Below, piece by piece: positions 1-8,075 of a DNA stretch of 64,000 nt (its first letter is position 1; each line of letters begins with the position of its first letter). Source of the stretch: CSP1-5 sp964558395 (GTDB lineage Bacteria; Methylomirabilota; Methylomirabilia; Methylomirabilales; CSP1-5); NCBI GenBank assembly GCA_964558395.1, contig CAZLDS010000008.1, positions 16,634 through 80,633 on the forward strand. Reading direction: 5' to 3'. The notes beneath the pieces are model-generated. The model did not search any database, was not told the DNA's origin, and saw only the letters and a program-made list of their open reading frames with translations. The position numbers were made by a program, and so were the translations under genes.

Positions 1-1398
1 GTTCGCGAGTCCCTCGATCCACCGCTCGCCGGTGAGGAGGTCCGCGGATCCACAGTGCTCTTGCTGCTCGGTCTCTTACTCCTCGCGGGAGCCTACTGGG
101 CCGCAGGGCAAAGCCCAGTGGCCGACACGCCACTGTTCGGCTATCTCGCCTTGGTGCTCCTCATCCTGGGCGGAGCCTCGCTCACACCGTGGGCCATTCT
201 GGGTTTCGCCCGGATGCTCCGTCGCGTCGGACGGCGGGTAGGGAGAAGTGAAGGACTCCTCGTCGCCGCACATCTGAGAGGGTACCAGGGGAGGCATGCC
301 GTGGCGGTAGCGGCGATGATGACCGCCCTCGCCATGCTGATTGGAGTGGCGATTATGATCGGGAGCTTTCGCCGGACGGTAGAAATCTGGGTGGAGGAGA
401 CGATCCAGGCGGATCTGATCGTGACACCCACGTCCCGGTTTACCAGGGGAGTTTACGCACTCCTCCCCGCGGGGTTTTTGAACCATGTTCGCACGATTCC
501 CGGCATTGCCGCTGTGGATCCGTTCACTCGATTGAAGGTCCCCTTCCGTGGCCGGGAGGTCCTCGTGGCCGCCGGAGACTTCGAAGTGGCGGCAGTCCGA
601 GGAAAGCTTCTATTTCTGCACGGCAATTCCAGAGAGGTGCTGACCCGAGCCAAAGATCAAAAGGGCATCCTCATCTCCGAGACGACTGCCCTGACCCATG
701 GCATCACTTGGGGGGACCGGATCGCCTTGGACGCCCCCGCCGGTCTGGCCTCCTTTCCGGTCGTCGGCATTTTCTACGACTACGCCACCGATGGGGGGAA
801 AATCATCATGGACCAAGACCTCTTTCGACAGTATTGGGGTGAACAGGGGATCAATGTATTGGCGGTCTATCTGACGCCAGGGGCGGATCCAGCTGTTGTC
901 GCGCGGCGGATTAAACAGGCAGAGGAGGGAGCGGCGATTGTCGTTATGCCGAACCAAGACCTAAAGAAACGAGTGCTCACAATCTTTGATCAGACCTTTG
1001 CCGTGACGCACGCCCTGCGGGTCATCGCAGTTATCGTGGCCGCCTTGGGGATTCTGAACGCGCTCTGGGCCTCTGTCCTCGAGCGGCAGCGGGAGATCGG
1101 CATCTTGCGATCGGTAGGGGCATCTCGCCCGCAGATATTCCGCCTGATCCTTCAAGAGGCAGGCCTCCTGGGCCTACTCGCTGAGATCCAGGGTGTGGTT
1201 ATCGGTCTCTTCCTGGCACTCGTTTTGATCCACGTCATCAATAAGCAGTCCTTCGGTTGGTCTATCCTCTTCTTCTTTCCTCCGAGCATCCTCCTCACAT
1301 CGGCCGGACTCGTCCTGGTGGCCTCCCTCCTCTCGGGCTTCCTCCCCGCGTTACACGCCGCCCGTGTCAACGTCGCCGATGCCATCAAATACGAGTAG
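1..1398 (+). CDS. FtsX/MacB-type ABC transporter permease, C-terminal part
   Basis: The frame is open from base 1, so the gene begins upstream and the GTG at 55 is internal; 465 residues are visible. Two membrane segments lie near residues 19-35 and 46-65. A new FtsX module then starts (TM about 105-120), followed by a large extracytoplasmic domain (about 125-335) and three C-terminal TM segments. The stretch REIGILRSVGASRPQI is the typical cytoplasmic loop of PF02687. The arrangement fits the second half of a double-FtsX permease of about 800 residues (YbbP/AttF-G type), which works with a separate ATPase to move lipophilic or envelope substrates. The ATPase gene is not in the window. The AttH-like gene at 8076 belongs to a family often encoded beside such permeases, but here it is 6.7 kb away. 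Confidence 0.85.
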   Translation, partial: VRESLDPPLAGEEVRGSTVLLLLGLLLLAGAYWAAGQSPVADTPLFGYLALVLLILGGASLTPWAILGFARMLRRVGRRVGRSEGLLVAAHLRGYQGRHAVAVAAMMTALAMLIGVAIMIGSFRRTVEIWVEETIQADLIVTPTSRFTRGVYALLPAGFLNHVRTIPGIAAVDPFTRLKVPFRGREVLVAAGDFEVAAVRGKLLFLHGNSREVLTRAKDQKGILISETTALTHGITWGDRIALDAPAGLASFPVVGIFYDYATDGGKIIMDQDLFRQYWGEQGINVLAVYLTPGADPAVVARRIKQAEEGAAIVVMPNQDLKKRVLTIFDQTFAVTHALRVIAVIVAALGILNALWASVLERQREIGILRSVGASRPQIFRLILQEAGLLGLLAEIQGVVIGLFLALVLIHVINKQSFGWSILFFFPPSILLTSAGLVLVASLLSGFLPALHAARVNVADAIKYE

Positions 1399-1528
1399 GC
1401 CGGACGATGAAAGGGGTTAACCAGAACCGCGCAGCGGGCGAGTGCCGTTCCGACGTGACGAGCGGGACTCCTTCCCACAGCCGTTTAGGGCGTGTAGGGA
1501 AAAGTCCTCAGAAAGAGTTGGAGCGGTA

Positions 1529-1708
1529 TTAGTCCGGGCCCAGCCGAGTCCTCTTCTGTTGATATTCGCGATAGAGAAAATCGGTCTGGAGAGGCGTCAG
1601 GCTGAACTGTTGACTAGCTTGGTCGATCAAGAGGCCGACATTGGCCTCCGGGTTGTCCTGAAGTTCGGCATTGATCCACTTGAGTGCGTCTCTCAGCGCC
1701 CTTTCCAT
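1529..1708 (-). CDS. small hypothetical protein (59 aa)
   Basis: A longer frame runs back to 1852, but the ATG at 1708 is preceded by a good GGAGG (spacing about 8), and the extra upstream codons come from a low-complexity CTGTCGGC/GCTGACAGC stretch, so I start at 1708. The product is acidic and helical with no membrane segment or known motif (MERALRDALKWINAEL at the start, ending KRTRLGPD). It resembles small soluble proteins of unknown function common in uncultured phyla. It lies directly downstream of the NYN-domain gene on the same strand and may be co-transcribed with it. Function unknown. Confidence 0.55.
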   Translation of the reverse strand: MERALRDALKWINAELQDNPEANVGLLIDQASQQFSLTPLQTDFLYREYQQKRTRLGPD

Positions 1709-1739
1709 CGTCCTCACCTCCAACAGGACAGCTGTCGGC

Positions 1740-1825
1740 AGTCCGCTGTCAGCCGTCGGCAAACGACCTCCATGTGGTTTTTGAAGTTTTACTGACTGCT
1801 GACCGCTGCTAGCTGACAGCATCCC
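1740..1825. repeat. imperfect short repeats of CTGTCGGC/GCTGACAGC type
   Basis: The intergenic stretch between the 59-aa gene and the NYN gene is built from degenerate copies of an 8-10 base word (ctgtcggcag, ctgtcagccg, actgctgacc, gctgacagc) in both orientations. It is not coding in a plausible way. Its origin is unknown. Confidence 0.5.
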
Positions 1826-1826
1826 G

Positions 1827-2579
1827 CTAGTGCCCTTCTCCGAGGCCCACAATAATGTACGTCCGGCTCCGATCGTCTCGTTTCAGTTCCACGATATCGT
1901 GGTGAGCGGCGTCCTCGAGAAGCTTCGAGAAGGTGCTATACCCTGAGTAGGACTCATTAAAGTCTGGACGCTTGCGCATCATGGTCTGTTTGACCATGGA
2001 GGCCCAGAGCACGTCCTTATTCTCGCGCATCAGTGCCAGGATGGAATCGACCAAGAGTTCGAAGACTCCGGCTTTCTTCGGAGGGAGATTTTCCATCCGC
2101 GGTTTCTTGATCCCACGAACCAGGTCTTCGTAATAGATGAACTCATCGCAGTTGGCGACCAGGAGTTCCGAGGACGAGTTCTTGACCCCTAGCCCGATCA
2201 CAAACTTATTGTTCTCCCGGAGCTTGGAGACCAGCGGGGAGAAATCGCTGTCCCCCGATGCGATCACAAAGGTGTCGATGTGCTCCTTGGAATACGACAG
2301 ATCCATGGCGTCTACCACCATGCGAATATCTGCTGAATTCTTGCCACTATACGACCGGCGGGGGATCTCGATAAGCTCGATGGCTGCCTCGTGAAACGCC
2401 CGTCTGTACTCGGTATACTTCTCCCAGTCCGCGTAGGCCCGCTTCACCATGATCTTGCCCTTTTCGACCAAACGGGTCAGCATCAGCTTCACCTCGAACG
2501 ATTTATACTTCGCCTCCTTAACGCCCAAGGCAATATTCTCAAAATCGATGAAAACAGCCAGTTTCCGTTCGTCGTTCAT
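1827..2579 (-). CDS. NYN domain protein (LabA/DUF88 family) with C-terminal OST-HTH/LOTUS-like domain
   Basis: Residues 1-150 form a NYN (PIN-like) nuclease domain: the N-terminal strand LAVFIDFENIALG carries the first acidic residue, DIRMVVDAMDL and IASGDSDFSPLV carry the other conserved aspartates that bind metal. Residues about 170-245 look like an OST-HTH/LOTUS winged-helix RNA-binding module. The 250-residue length is normal for this architecture. Members are presumed ribonucleases or RNA regulators, acting in the cytoplasm. The start ATG lies at 2579, with a putative terminator for the upstream cyclase operon just before it. No partner gene in the window points to a specific RNA target. 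Confidence 0.85.
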   Translation of the reverse strand: MNDERKLAVFIDFENIALGVKEAKYKSFEVKLMLTRLVEKGKIMVKRAYADWEKYTEYRRAFHEAAIELIEIPRRSYSGKNSADIRMVVDAMDLSYSKEHIDTFVIASGDSDFSPLVSKLRENNKFVIGLGVKNSSSELLVANCDEFIYYEDLVRGIKKPRMENLPPKKAGVFELLVDSILALMRENKDVLWASMVKQTMMRKRPDFNESYSGYSTFSKLLEDAAHHDIVELKRDDRSRTYIIVGLGEGH

Positions 2580-2603
2580 CTACCACTCCTGTTCTGCCGT
2601 AAC

Positions 2604-2636
2604 AAAAAACCCCGTCGGCTCTTCACCGTTCGGGGG
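2604..2636 (-). terminator. rho-independent terminator after the FNR/cyclase operon
   Basis: Read on the minus strand, CCCCGAACGG pairs imperfectly with CCGACGGGG across a 7-nt loop and is followed by TTTTTT. It lies between the cyclase stop (2729) and the NYN start (2579). Confidence 0.6.
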
Positions 2637-2728
2637 TCTTCGCGTTGCTTAGTTGGCGTTCTTCATACACTCTCTATGTACCACGAAATAAATGTGAGCG
2701 CAAGGTATCGGTCAGGTTCACATTCCAA

Positions 2729-3547
2729 CTACCACATGGCGAGCACCCGCGCAGGGCCTCCCGATGCTCCCTCAACTCGCGGCACGCCAACGAAGAGGGT
2801 CCCGCCTCGGGGCGGAATCTTGCCCAGATTCGCCAGGTTCTCAATCACCCACCTGTTGGCAGGGAGTGTTGCAAAGTGCGCTCCAAAATCTGTCGAGGGG
2901 CCGTGATCAAGGCTGATCGTGTCCACGCCGATGCCGCCAACCCCTCGTTCTTTCACCAGGAACTCGGCCCCCTCCTCACTAACTCCGGGGAAGTGCATCA
3001 CGCCCTTGCTGTCCATGTTCAGGAATGCCGCCTGGTTGCCTGCCCGATCCTCCCACCCGCTCCACATGAGCACGGCCGCCCCCTGCGAGATCCGCCCATG
3101 CTTCTTCTCCCACGCCTTGATATCATCCACCCTCACTTGGGCGTCCGGATCCCGCCGCACCCGAGCCCGGATATCGATAACGAACATGGGCACCACGAGA
3201 CCCGCTGCCGGAATTTCGGCGGCCGACCAGCCCTGCGCACTAAAGTGAAGGGGGGCATCCACATGGGTTCCGCTATGTTCGTGAATGTGCCACGCATTGG
3301 CGTAAAATCCATCACGGGCAATGCGATGGGTGTTGACGATCTGAAGCAAGGGGTACCCTGGCCAGGCGGGAAATCTCGGGGTGAGGGTATGGGTCAGGTC
3401 AACGACACGTGAGACTCTCCCAGGCCTTGCCTTGCGCCTGGCGCGCATTGGTCGAGGGACGGCCGCGACACCCATCCCCATCCAGGGCAGCATTTCTGGG
3501 GATGAAAGCAGGGATCGGAACACTTCCAACGTAGCCGGCAGACACAT
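2729..3547 (-). CDS. cyclase family protein (kynurenine-formamidase-like metal hydrolase)
   Basis: Residues 48-250 match the PF04199 cyclase/formamidase fold: VDLTHTLTPRFPAWPG near the start and the signature HSGTHVDAPLHF, whose His and Asp residues bind the metal. Late motifs GVGGIGVDTISLD and HFATLPANRW are also typical. Family members hydrolyse N-formylkynurenine, isatin or related amides, or act on polyketides; the substrate here cannot be told. The first 45 residues are extra and may include a membrane or signal-like stretch. The start ATG at 3547 has AGGAGGAGAG upstream. It follows the flavoprotein gene by 10 bases, so the two form an operon. Confidence 0.85.
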   Translation of the reverse strand: MCLPATLEVFRSLLSSPEMLPWMGMGVAAVPRPMRARRKARPGRVSRVVDLTHTLTPRFPAWPGYPLLQIVNTHRIARDGFYANAWHIHEHSGTHVDAPLHFSAQGWSAAEIPAAGLVVPMFVIDIRARVRRDPDAQVRVDDIKAWEKKHGRISQGAAVLMWSGWEDRAGNQAAFLNMDSKGVMHFPGVSEEGAEFLVKERGVGGIGVDTISLDHGPSTDFGAHFATLPANRWVIENLANLGKIPPRGGTLFVGVPRVEGASGGPARVLAMW

Positions 3548-3557
3548 GGCTCTCCTC

Positions 3558-4301
3558 CTATGCCTCCCAGTATTGTTCCTCTCGGATCTGCGTCTCGTGA
3601 AAACCTCGATCCGACAAAATCTTCCTTCCCTGCTCGATCATGCCGGGATGTCCACAGAGATAGGCAATCGTATCCCGCGGCGTCCACCGAAGGGAGTCTA
3701 AGGTCTTCTCGATCAAGGTCTCGATGCGTCCCGTTTCACCCCGCCAGCCTGGATTCTCAGCCGGGCGACTCACCACAGGGATATAAGTCAGCCAGGGATG
3801 ACTCGCCGCCGCGCCCTGGAGGTCAGCATCGTAGCCGAAATCGGTAGCATAGCTCGCTCCATGTAGAAGAGTCACGTGCATTCCTGGCGGCGTTCCCCGG
3901 CTCTCATCAATCATCAAGGTTCGTACCATGCTCAGGAACGGGGCAATCCCCGTACCGGTGGCAACCATCACGTGGTGTGGTCGACCGGTTTCTCGATCGA
4001 GAAGGAACATCCCCTGTGGCGGCTTGAGCAATAACTCTGCTCCCGGCTCGAACTGAAACAGGCGCGCCGTGAGGTAGCCATCGTCGACCCGCTCGATGAA
4101 AAACTCAAGAAAGTCCTCGTGCGGCGATGAGACGATCGAGTAATCCCGTTCAATGAACTTTTCTCCCTCGCGGATCCCGAGGGTTACGTATTGCCCGGGG
4201 CGAAAGCTCACCCTTGCTTCCGGCTCGAAGATAAAAATCGACAATGCCGATGTGACGTTCCGGCGCGAGACGAGGCGCGCCTTTATCCCGCCTTCCCTCA
4301 T
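3558..4301 (-). CDS. ferredoxin-NADP reductase-like flavoprotein
   Basis: A 247-residue member of the FNR superfamily. Residues 1-100 form the FAD-binding barrel, with the flavin motif RDYSIVSSP; residues 105-247 form the NAD(P)-binding domain with GTGIAPFLSM and the late CGHPGMI segment; the C-terminus EEQYWEA resembles the flavin-stacking tail of bacterial Fpr enzymes. It probably moves electrons between NADPH and a ferredoxin or flavodoxin in the cytoplasm. The ATG at 4301 has AAGGAGG upstream. The coupled cyclase gene gives no clear clue to a pathway. Confidence 0.85.
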   Translation of the reverse strand: MREGGIKARLVSRRNVTSALSIFIFEPEARVSFRPGQYVTLGIREGEKFIERDYSIVSSPHEDFLEFFIERVDDGYLTARLFQFEPGAELLLKPPQGMFLLDRETGRPHHVMVATGTGIAPFLSMVRTLMIDESRGTPPGMHVTLLHGASYATDFGYDADLQGAAASHPWLTYIPVVSRPAENPGWRGETGRIETLIEKTLDSLRWTPRDTIAYLCGHPGMIEQGRKILSDRGFHETQIREEQYWEA

Positions 4302-4709
4302 CGGTCCTCCTTGATGCTTCTGCCTCGTGGATGCCTCCAGGCTAGCCGTGCGCTCCCTACCAAGTCAAGAGGCGGAAGAAAGAGAGGCCGCACGCACATG
4401 CCCCTCGCTCCGAGCCTCCTGTCCCAGTCAATCGCGCAAGGGCTCGGGAGCTGAGGCTTCCTCGGCGGAAAAATTCCACTGGTCGGTCTGGCGAACTATC
4501 GTACTTCCGCGCCGAGCAATCCGCTCTTGCCATAGGACGGCCATCCCCCACCTGCACTGCGTTCCGGTGGGAGGTGCCCCTTGGCCGCCCGCAAACCAGG
4601 GTTCCGCCGGGTCCAGGCCCACCTCCCCTCGCCCTCCCGACGCGACCCGATTCTCCGCACACCTCCTGTTCGGAGGCAGCACCTGTCGGCCCCGAGCGAC
4701 ATGCCGGGA

Positions 4710-4727
4710 GTCCGAAAGCTTTCGGAC
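4710..4727. promoter_or_regulatory. perfect 18-base palindrome, possible operator
   Basis: GTCCGAAAGCTTTCGGAC is fully self-complementary. It lies about 410 bases upstream of the flavoprotein gene. No factor is assigned and chance cannot be excluded. Confidence 0.25.
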
Positions 4728-4829
4728 CGACCAGGGTCACCGCGGGAGGCCCGGAGGAAGGGGCCGGCAGGTGCTGCCATCCTCAATCCCCGAGCCCTTC
4801 CGGCTGGGGGACGTGGAAAAAACAGGAGA

Positions 4830-4858
4830 GGGGCGGCCCCGCTGAGTCGGGCCGCCCC
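4830..4858 (-). terminator. rho-independent terminator of the DUF4139 gene
   Basis: On the minus strand, GGGGCGGCCC pairs perfectly with GGGCCGCCCC across a 9-nt loop. A run of six T follows some 7 bases later. It sits 22 bases after the DUF4139 stop codon. Confidence 0.8.
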
Positions 4859-4880
4859 TTTCGGGAATTGAACACCCTCA

Positions 4881-6326
4881 CTAAAAGGTGATGCGAACCC
4901 GATAATTGATCTTGACCCCACTCTCTTTCGGAACCTGCACCGGGAACTCCAACGTGTGAGCCTCCACTTTCTTGGAGGCGTGACTGGCGTGCAGCACCGT
5001 CCAGTCCCCCGGGATCGGCTCGACCACCGTCACCTTCACGTCCTTGTCCTTGTGATTGCGTAGCGCGATCTCCCAGGCCACCTCATAGACATGCGAGGCG
5101 ATCTTGCGCCAGTCCGTCTGGATCCGCTCGCCCACCACGTCGAAGGCTTCTCCCATCTTGATCTTTACCTTTTCATCTTTGGGGGTGTGGTCGATGCGGT
5201 CTTCCCCGATAAATTGGAGGCTGCCCGACCGATCTGCCTTATACACGCGAACCACGCCCTTGGGCAGGGGCAGTCCGAGGTGATTCTTCTTTGTGTTCGC
5301 TACATCCAGATACACGCCTACCTTTTGGTTCGAGATCGGCTTCCCATACCGATTCCGGTAGTAGTGTTGGGCTCCGTAATAGATCAGGTCCTTGCGGATG
5401 GGGATGTCAGCAGCGCTCAAGAGGCTGATCTGTTTCGATTGATTCTCCTTGATCGTGGTCTGGCCGTCGAGGGAGTACAGATGATACTCAAAGAACCCTT
5501 CTTCCTGAAACGCCTCTTCCGCAACCGCTGACTTGGCCACCATCCCGCGTAGGGCATCGGCCATTTCCCGTTCACTCCGGGCCCGATTTACATCACCGGC
5601 GACCAGCTTGAGTGTGGCGTTCTTGTAGGTCGCCCCGCTTCGATTGTCAATGGTCACCCAGCCGGCCAGGTCCCCTCCATCGTCCTCGGCATTGAGTGTC
5701 AGAACATAATCGGCACGCCAAGTGATCCCTTGCGTGAGATAGCTGGCCTCGATCACTTGAGTATCACCGAGAGCATTTCCGAGTCGCCAGACGAGCGTCG
5801 GCCTGGCAATGAGATTTTCCGGGATCGCGGGGAGGATCACGCGGCCCGGATAGTTTAGATAGATGGCCCCATCAATCTGATAAATGGGGCCACCGTTGAC
5901 GCTGAGAAGCAGGGCGTCGACCTGTCGCTCCTCCCCGGTGTATTGATTCTTTTCCCACAACTTGACTTTCTTTCCGACATATTTCTCGAGGAGTTTCTGC
6001 GGATTGAGCAAGTCGTACTCGTAGTTCTGCTCGAGAATCCTGAGCTTCCGCGGATCGGTCAGGGACTTGAGGTGGACGGTGGCGGGATTGATCTGGGCGG
6101 CGACATCCATGAAGCGAAGATCGTGAATCCCCGGCGGCAACTGGATTTTTCGAATATCCTTCACCAGGCCCAAGTTGCCGTTGTAGATGGTCACCGCCAC
6201 TGTCTGCTGGTCCTCTCCCGTTGTCGCTGAAGTCTTCCGGGCCGCCACCACCTGGCCGGGAAGGCCCAGGGTCGCAGCCGAGAGAACCAGTATTGACAGG
6301 CGCAGTAATCGGACGATGCGTTGCAT
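4881..6326 (-). CDS. DUF4139 domain secreted protein
   Basis: The frame opens at 6434, but the ATG at 6326 has GAGGAGG 7 bases upstream and begins a clear signal peptide (MQRIVRLLRLSILVLSAATL, cleavage near VVAARK), so the mature 481-residue precursor starts there. The DUF4139 core spans roughly residues 190-480, with a beta-rich N-terminal part. DUF4139 proteins are exported proteins of unknown function related to mucoidy-inhibitor A homologues. It lies downstream of an ECF sigma/anti-sigma pair whose anti-sigma partner carries DUF4349, so it may belong to the same envelope response; this is inference from position only. Confidence 0.85.
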   Translation of the reverse strand: MQRIVRLLRLSILVLSAATLGLPGQVVAARKTSATTGEDQQTVAVTIYNGNLGLVKDIRKIQLPPGIHDLRFMDVAAQINPATVHLKSLTDPRKLRILEQNYEYDLLNPQKLLEKYVGKKVKLWEKNQYTGEERQVDALLLSVNGGPIYQIDGAIYLNYPGRVILPAIPENLIARPTLVWRLGNALGDTQVIEASYLTQGITWRADYVLTLNAEDDGGDLAGWVTIDNRSGATYKNATLKLVAGDVNRARSEREMADALRGMVAKSAVAEEAFQEEGFFEYHLYSLDGQTTIKENQSKQISLLSAADIPIRKDLIYYGAQHYYRNRYGKPISNQKVGVYLDVANTKKNHLGLPLPKGVVRVYKADRSGSLQFIGEDRIDHTPKDEKVKIKMGEAFDVVGERIQTDWRKIASHVYEVAWEIALRNHKDKDVKVTVVEPIPGDWTVLHASHASKKVEAHTLEFPVQVPKESGVKINYRVRITF

Positions 6327-6466
6327 GGGAACCTCCTCGTGCGAGTTGTCGACATACACCCGGTTCGACAAGGAGGGGAGGAAAAAGTTCCCTAAAAAAG
6401 TGACGAAGTCCCTAAGGGCTTCGACTGAGGTCAAAATACGTTGGTCTACGGACTTACAAGCCAGGA

Positions 6467-7312
6467 CTAGCGGACGAGTCGGAGAGAAAAGGTCACGGTC
6501 CCTTGAGGAGAAGGTCCGGAGGAGGGCTCTGTCGGAGGATGAATCAGGTCGCCCAGCTCCCTGAGGGTAGCCACAAACTTGGGGTAGGATGGCGCCGGGA
6601 TAGCAAGGATGAACTGATGCTCTCCCGGCGTTTCCAGAATCTTGCCACCGGCATCTTTCACGAGCGGGGCGATCCGGGCGGCCGCGTCCGAGGGATTTGC
6701 TGTCTTAAGAACCACCTCAGGGAGCGCGGAAATATCTGCCAGACCTCCTGCCGGCACTTCCTTTCGCAGGCTGCGCGCAACGGCATCCGCTTCCTCAGAA
6801 ACTTTTGGTTCCTGTTGAACCATTGAGGACGCGCCGAACTTTTCGGCGGATCTTTTGCGTGCGGCGTGCTCTTGTAGATCGCCTCTCCGCCCTGCGACCC
6901 CGGGAGCCGTCTTATTTCGAAATTCACGTTCGGTGACCGCTTGTGGCCGCGGCGCTTGCGCAAGCTCTGGAGCAGACCGGTAGACATACACGACCCCAAG
7001 AGTAATCAGTACAAGAGCCATGGCCTCGAGGGGGAGCTTGATGTGGAGGGGGAAAAAGAGCCGGGACGCGAGGCGCCGCCAGCTGAATTGCTCCCGAGCG
7101 CCGACTGCAGCCCGAATCGCAGCCGTGAGCCCCGGTGGGGTCTCAATCTCTTCTAGAGACTGGAGAGTCGAGACAGTCCGCTGGAGCAACGCGAGTTCCT
7201 GCCGGCAGCGGGCACATTCCTCTAAATGAAACTCGATGGCGCGTCGCTCCGCTGGCTCGAGCTCGCCCTCGAAATACGCCGAAAGCTGGTCTTGAATCTC
7301 ATTACAACGCAT
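6467..7312 (-). CDS. anti-sigma factor with zf-HC2 and DUF4349 domains
   Basis: Residues 1-45 form the zinc-binding anti-sigma domain (H and two C in FHLEECARCR; Cys3 near the N-terminus). A membrane helix lies at about residues 93-112. The exported part ends in a DUF4349-like domain (residues about 190-281: KDAGGKILETPGEHQFILAI). The likely role is to hold the co-encoded ECF sigma factor at the inner face of the membrane and release it on an envelope signal. The ATG overlaps the sigma stop codon by one base (TAATG) and uses a GGAGG inside the sigma gene, so the two are translationally coupled. This gene pair is typical; the DUF4349 sensor is less common. Confidence 0.85.
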   Translation of the reverse strand: MRCNEIQDQLSAYFEGELEPAERRAIEFHLEECARCRQELALLQRTVSTLQSLEEIETPPGLTAAIRAAVGAREQFSWRRLASRLFFPLHIKLPLEAMALVLITLGVVYVYRSAPELAQAPRPQAVTEREFRNKTAPGVAGRRGDLQEHAARKRSAEKFGASSMVQQEPKVSEEADAVARSLRKEVPAGGLADISALPEVVLKTANPSDAAARIAPLVKDAGGKILETPGEHQFILAIPAPSYPKFVATLRELGDLIHPPTEPSSGPSPQGTVTFSLRLVR

Positions 7313-7920
7313 TACGCCTCCAGATAGCTGCGGATCTTTTCTTTGAACTCCATCCGCGCGCGATGAATCCGCGATCGGACAGTACCTCCCTCGAGGTTCA
7401 AGGCCGAGGCGATCTCATCGTAAGACAGCCCCTGGATATCCCGCAGGACCAGAACCACCCGGTGCTCGGGAGTCAGCTCCGCTAGCTTCGCCTGCACCAC
7501 GGCGTGGAGCTCTCGCTGGGTCAGTAGCTCGTCGGCAGGAGGGGCGGGATCCGGGGATCGCGCCAGGGGATTTCGACTTGGTGGATCTGTCGGGAGCGTT
7601 GCCACAGAAATCTCGCGGCCCTTCCGCTTGAGGGCATTCAGGCAATGGTTGTGGGCGATGCGGTACAGCCAGGTTGCAAAGGCCGCCTCCCCTCGGAATC
7701 GAGGCAACGCTTCGTACGCCTTGAGGAACACCTCCTGGGTGAGATCCTCTGCGAAAGCCCTCTCCCCAACCATTCGGTACATGAAATTGAGGATCATTTT
7801 CTGGTGCCGCTCGATGAGAGACGAAAAAACTTCCCGATCCCCCGCCAGAACTTGCTCCACGAGTGCATGATCCGCATCCCGGCCCTCGGAGATTGTGCCA
7901 TGAAAGGAGCGTCTCACCAT
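7312..7920 (-). CDS. ECF RNA polymerase sigma factor (RpoE-like)
   Basis: Sigma-70 region 2 spans about residues 25-95 of the 202-residue product (FSSLIERHQKMILNFMYRM, then EDLTQEVFLKAYEAL). Region 4 covers the last 60 residues (LTPEHRVVLVLRDIQGLSY, then a helix-turn-helix GGTVRSRIHRARMEFKEKI). The frame is open to 8094, but the upstream residues are basic and lack a domain, so I start at the ATG at 7920. This ATG has no strong ribosome site, so a nearby alternative start is possible. It probably directs transcription of envelope-stress genes and is held by the coupled anti-sigma factor. It is divergent from the lipocalin gene at 8076. Confidence 0.85.
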   Translation of the reverse strand: MVRRSFHGTISEGRDADHALVEQVLAGDREVFSSLIERHQKMILNFMYRMVGERAFAEDLTQEVFLKAYEALPRFRGEAAFATWLYRIAHNHCLNALKRKGREISVATLPTDPPSRNPLARSPDPAPPADELLTQRELHAVVQAKLAELTPEHRVVLVLRDIQGLSYDEIASALNLEGGTVRSRIHRARMEFKEKIRSYLEA

Positions 7921-8075
7921 TTCTGAAGACTTAGACAACCCGGCTGTCCAAGAAGTTCCTTCAATCCCTTCACGCCGGCCACGGTACCACCCGCGCATGG
8001 TGCGGTCAATAGCACCCCTGGGATAACGCTTCAATCCTTGACACCAACCTCTCGTTGCCCTAAAGTCGGCCCGAT

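Larger units (their letters stand above)
4302..4880. other. intergenic stretch of about 580 bases
   Basis: No convincing gene. Several overlapping long frames exist on both strands, but they have the arginine/proline/glycine-rich composition of GC-rich non-coding DNA. It holds the terminator at 4830-4858 and a perfect 18-base palindrome at 4710-4727. The promoter of the flavoprotein operon should lie near its left end, but I cannot place it. Confidence 0.5.

Noticed and set aside
4327..4921. Cluster of overlapping frames in the 4.3-4.9 kb spacer
   Set aside because: Arginine/proline/glycine-rich products without domains on both strands, and no ribosome sites; treated as non-coding.
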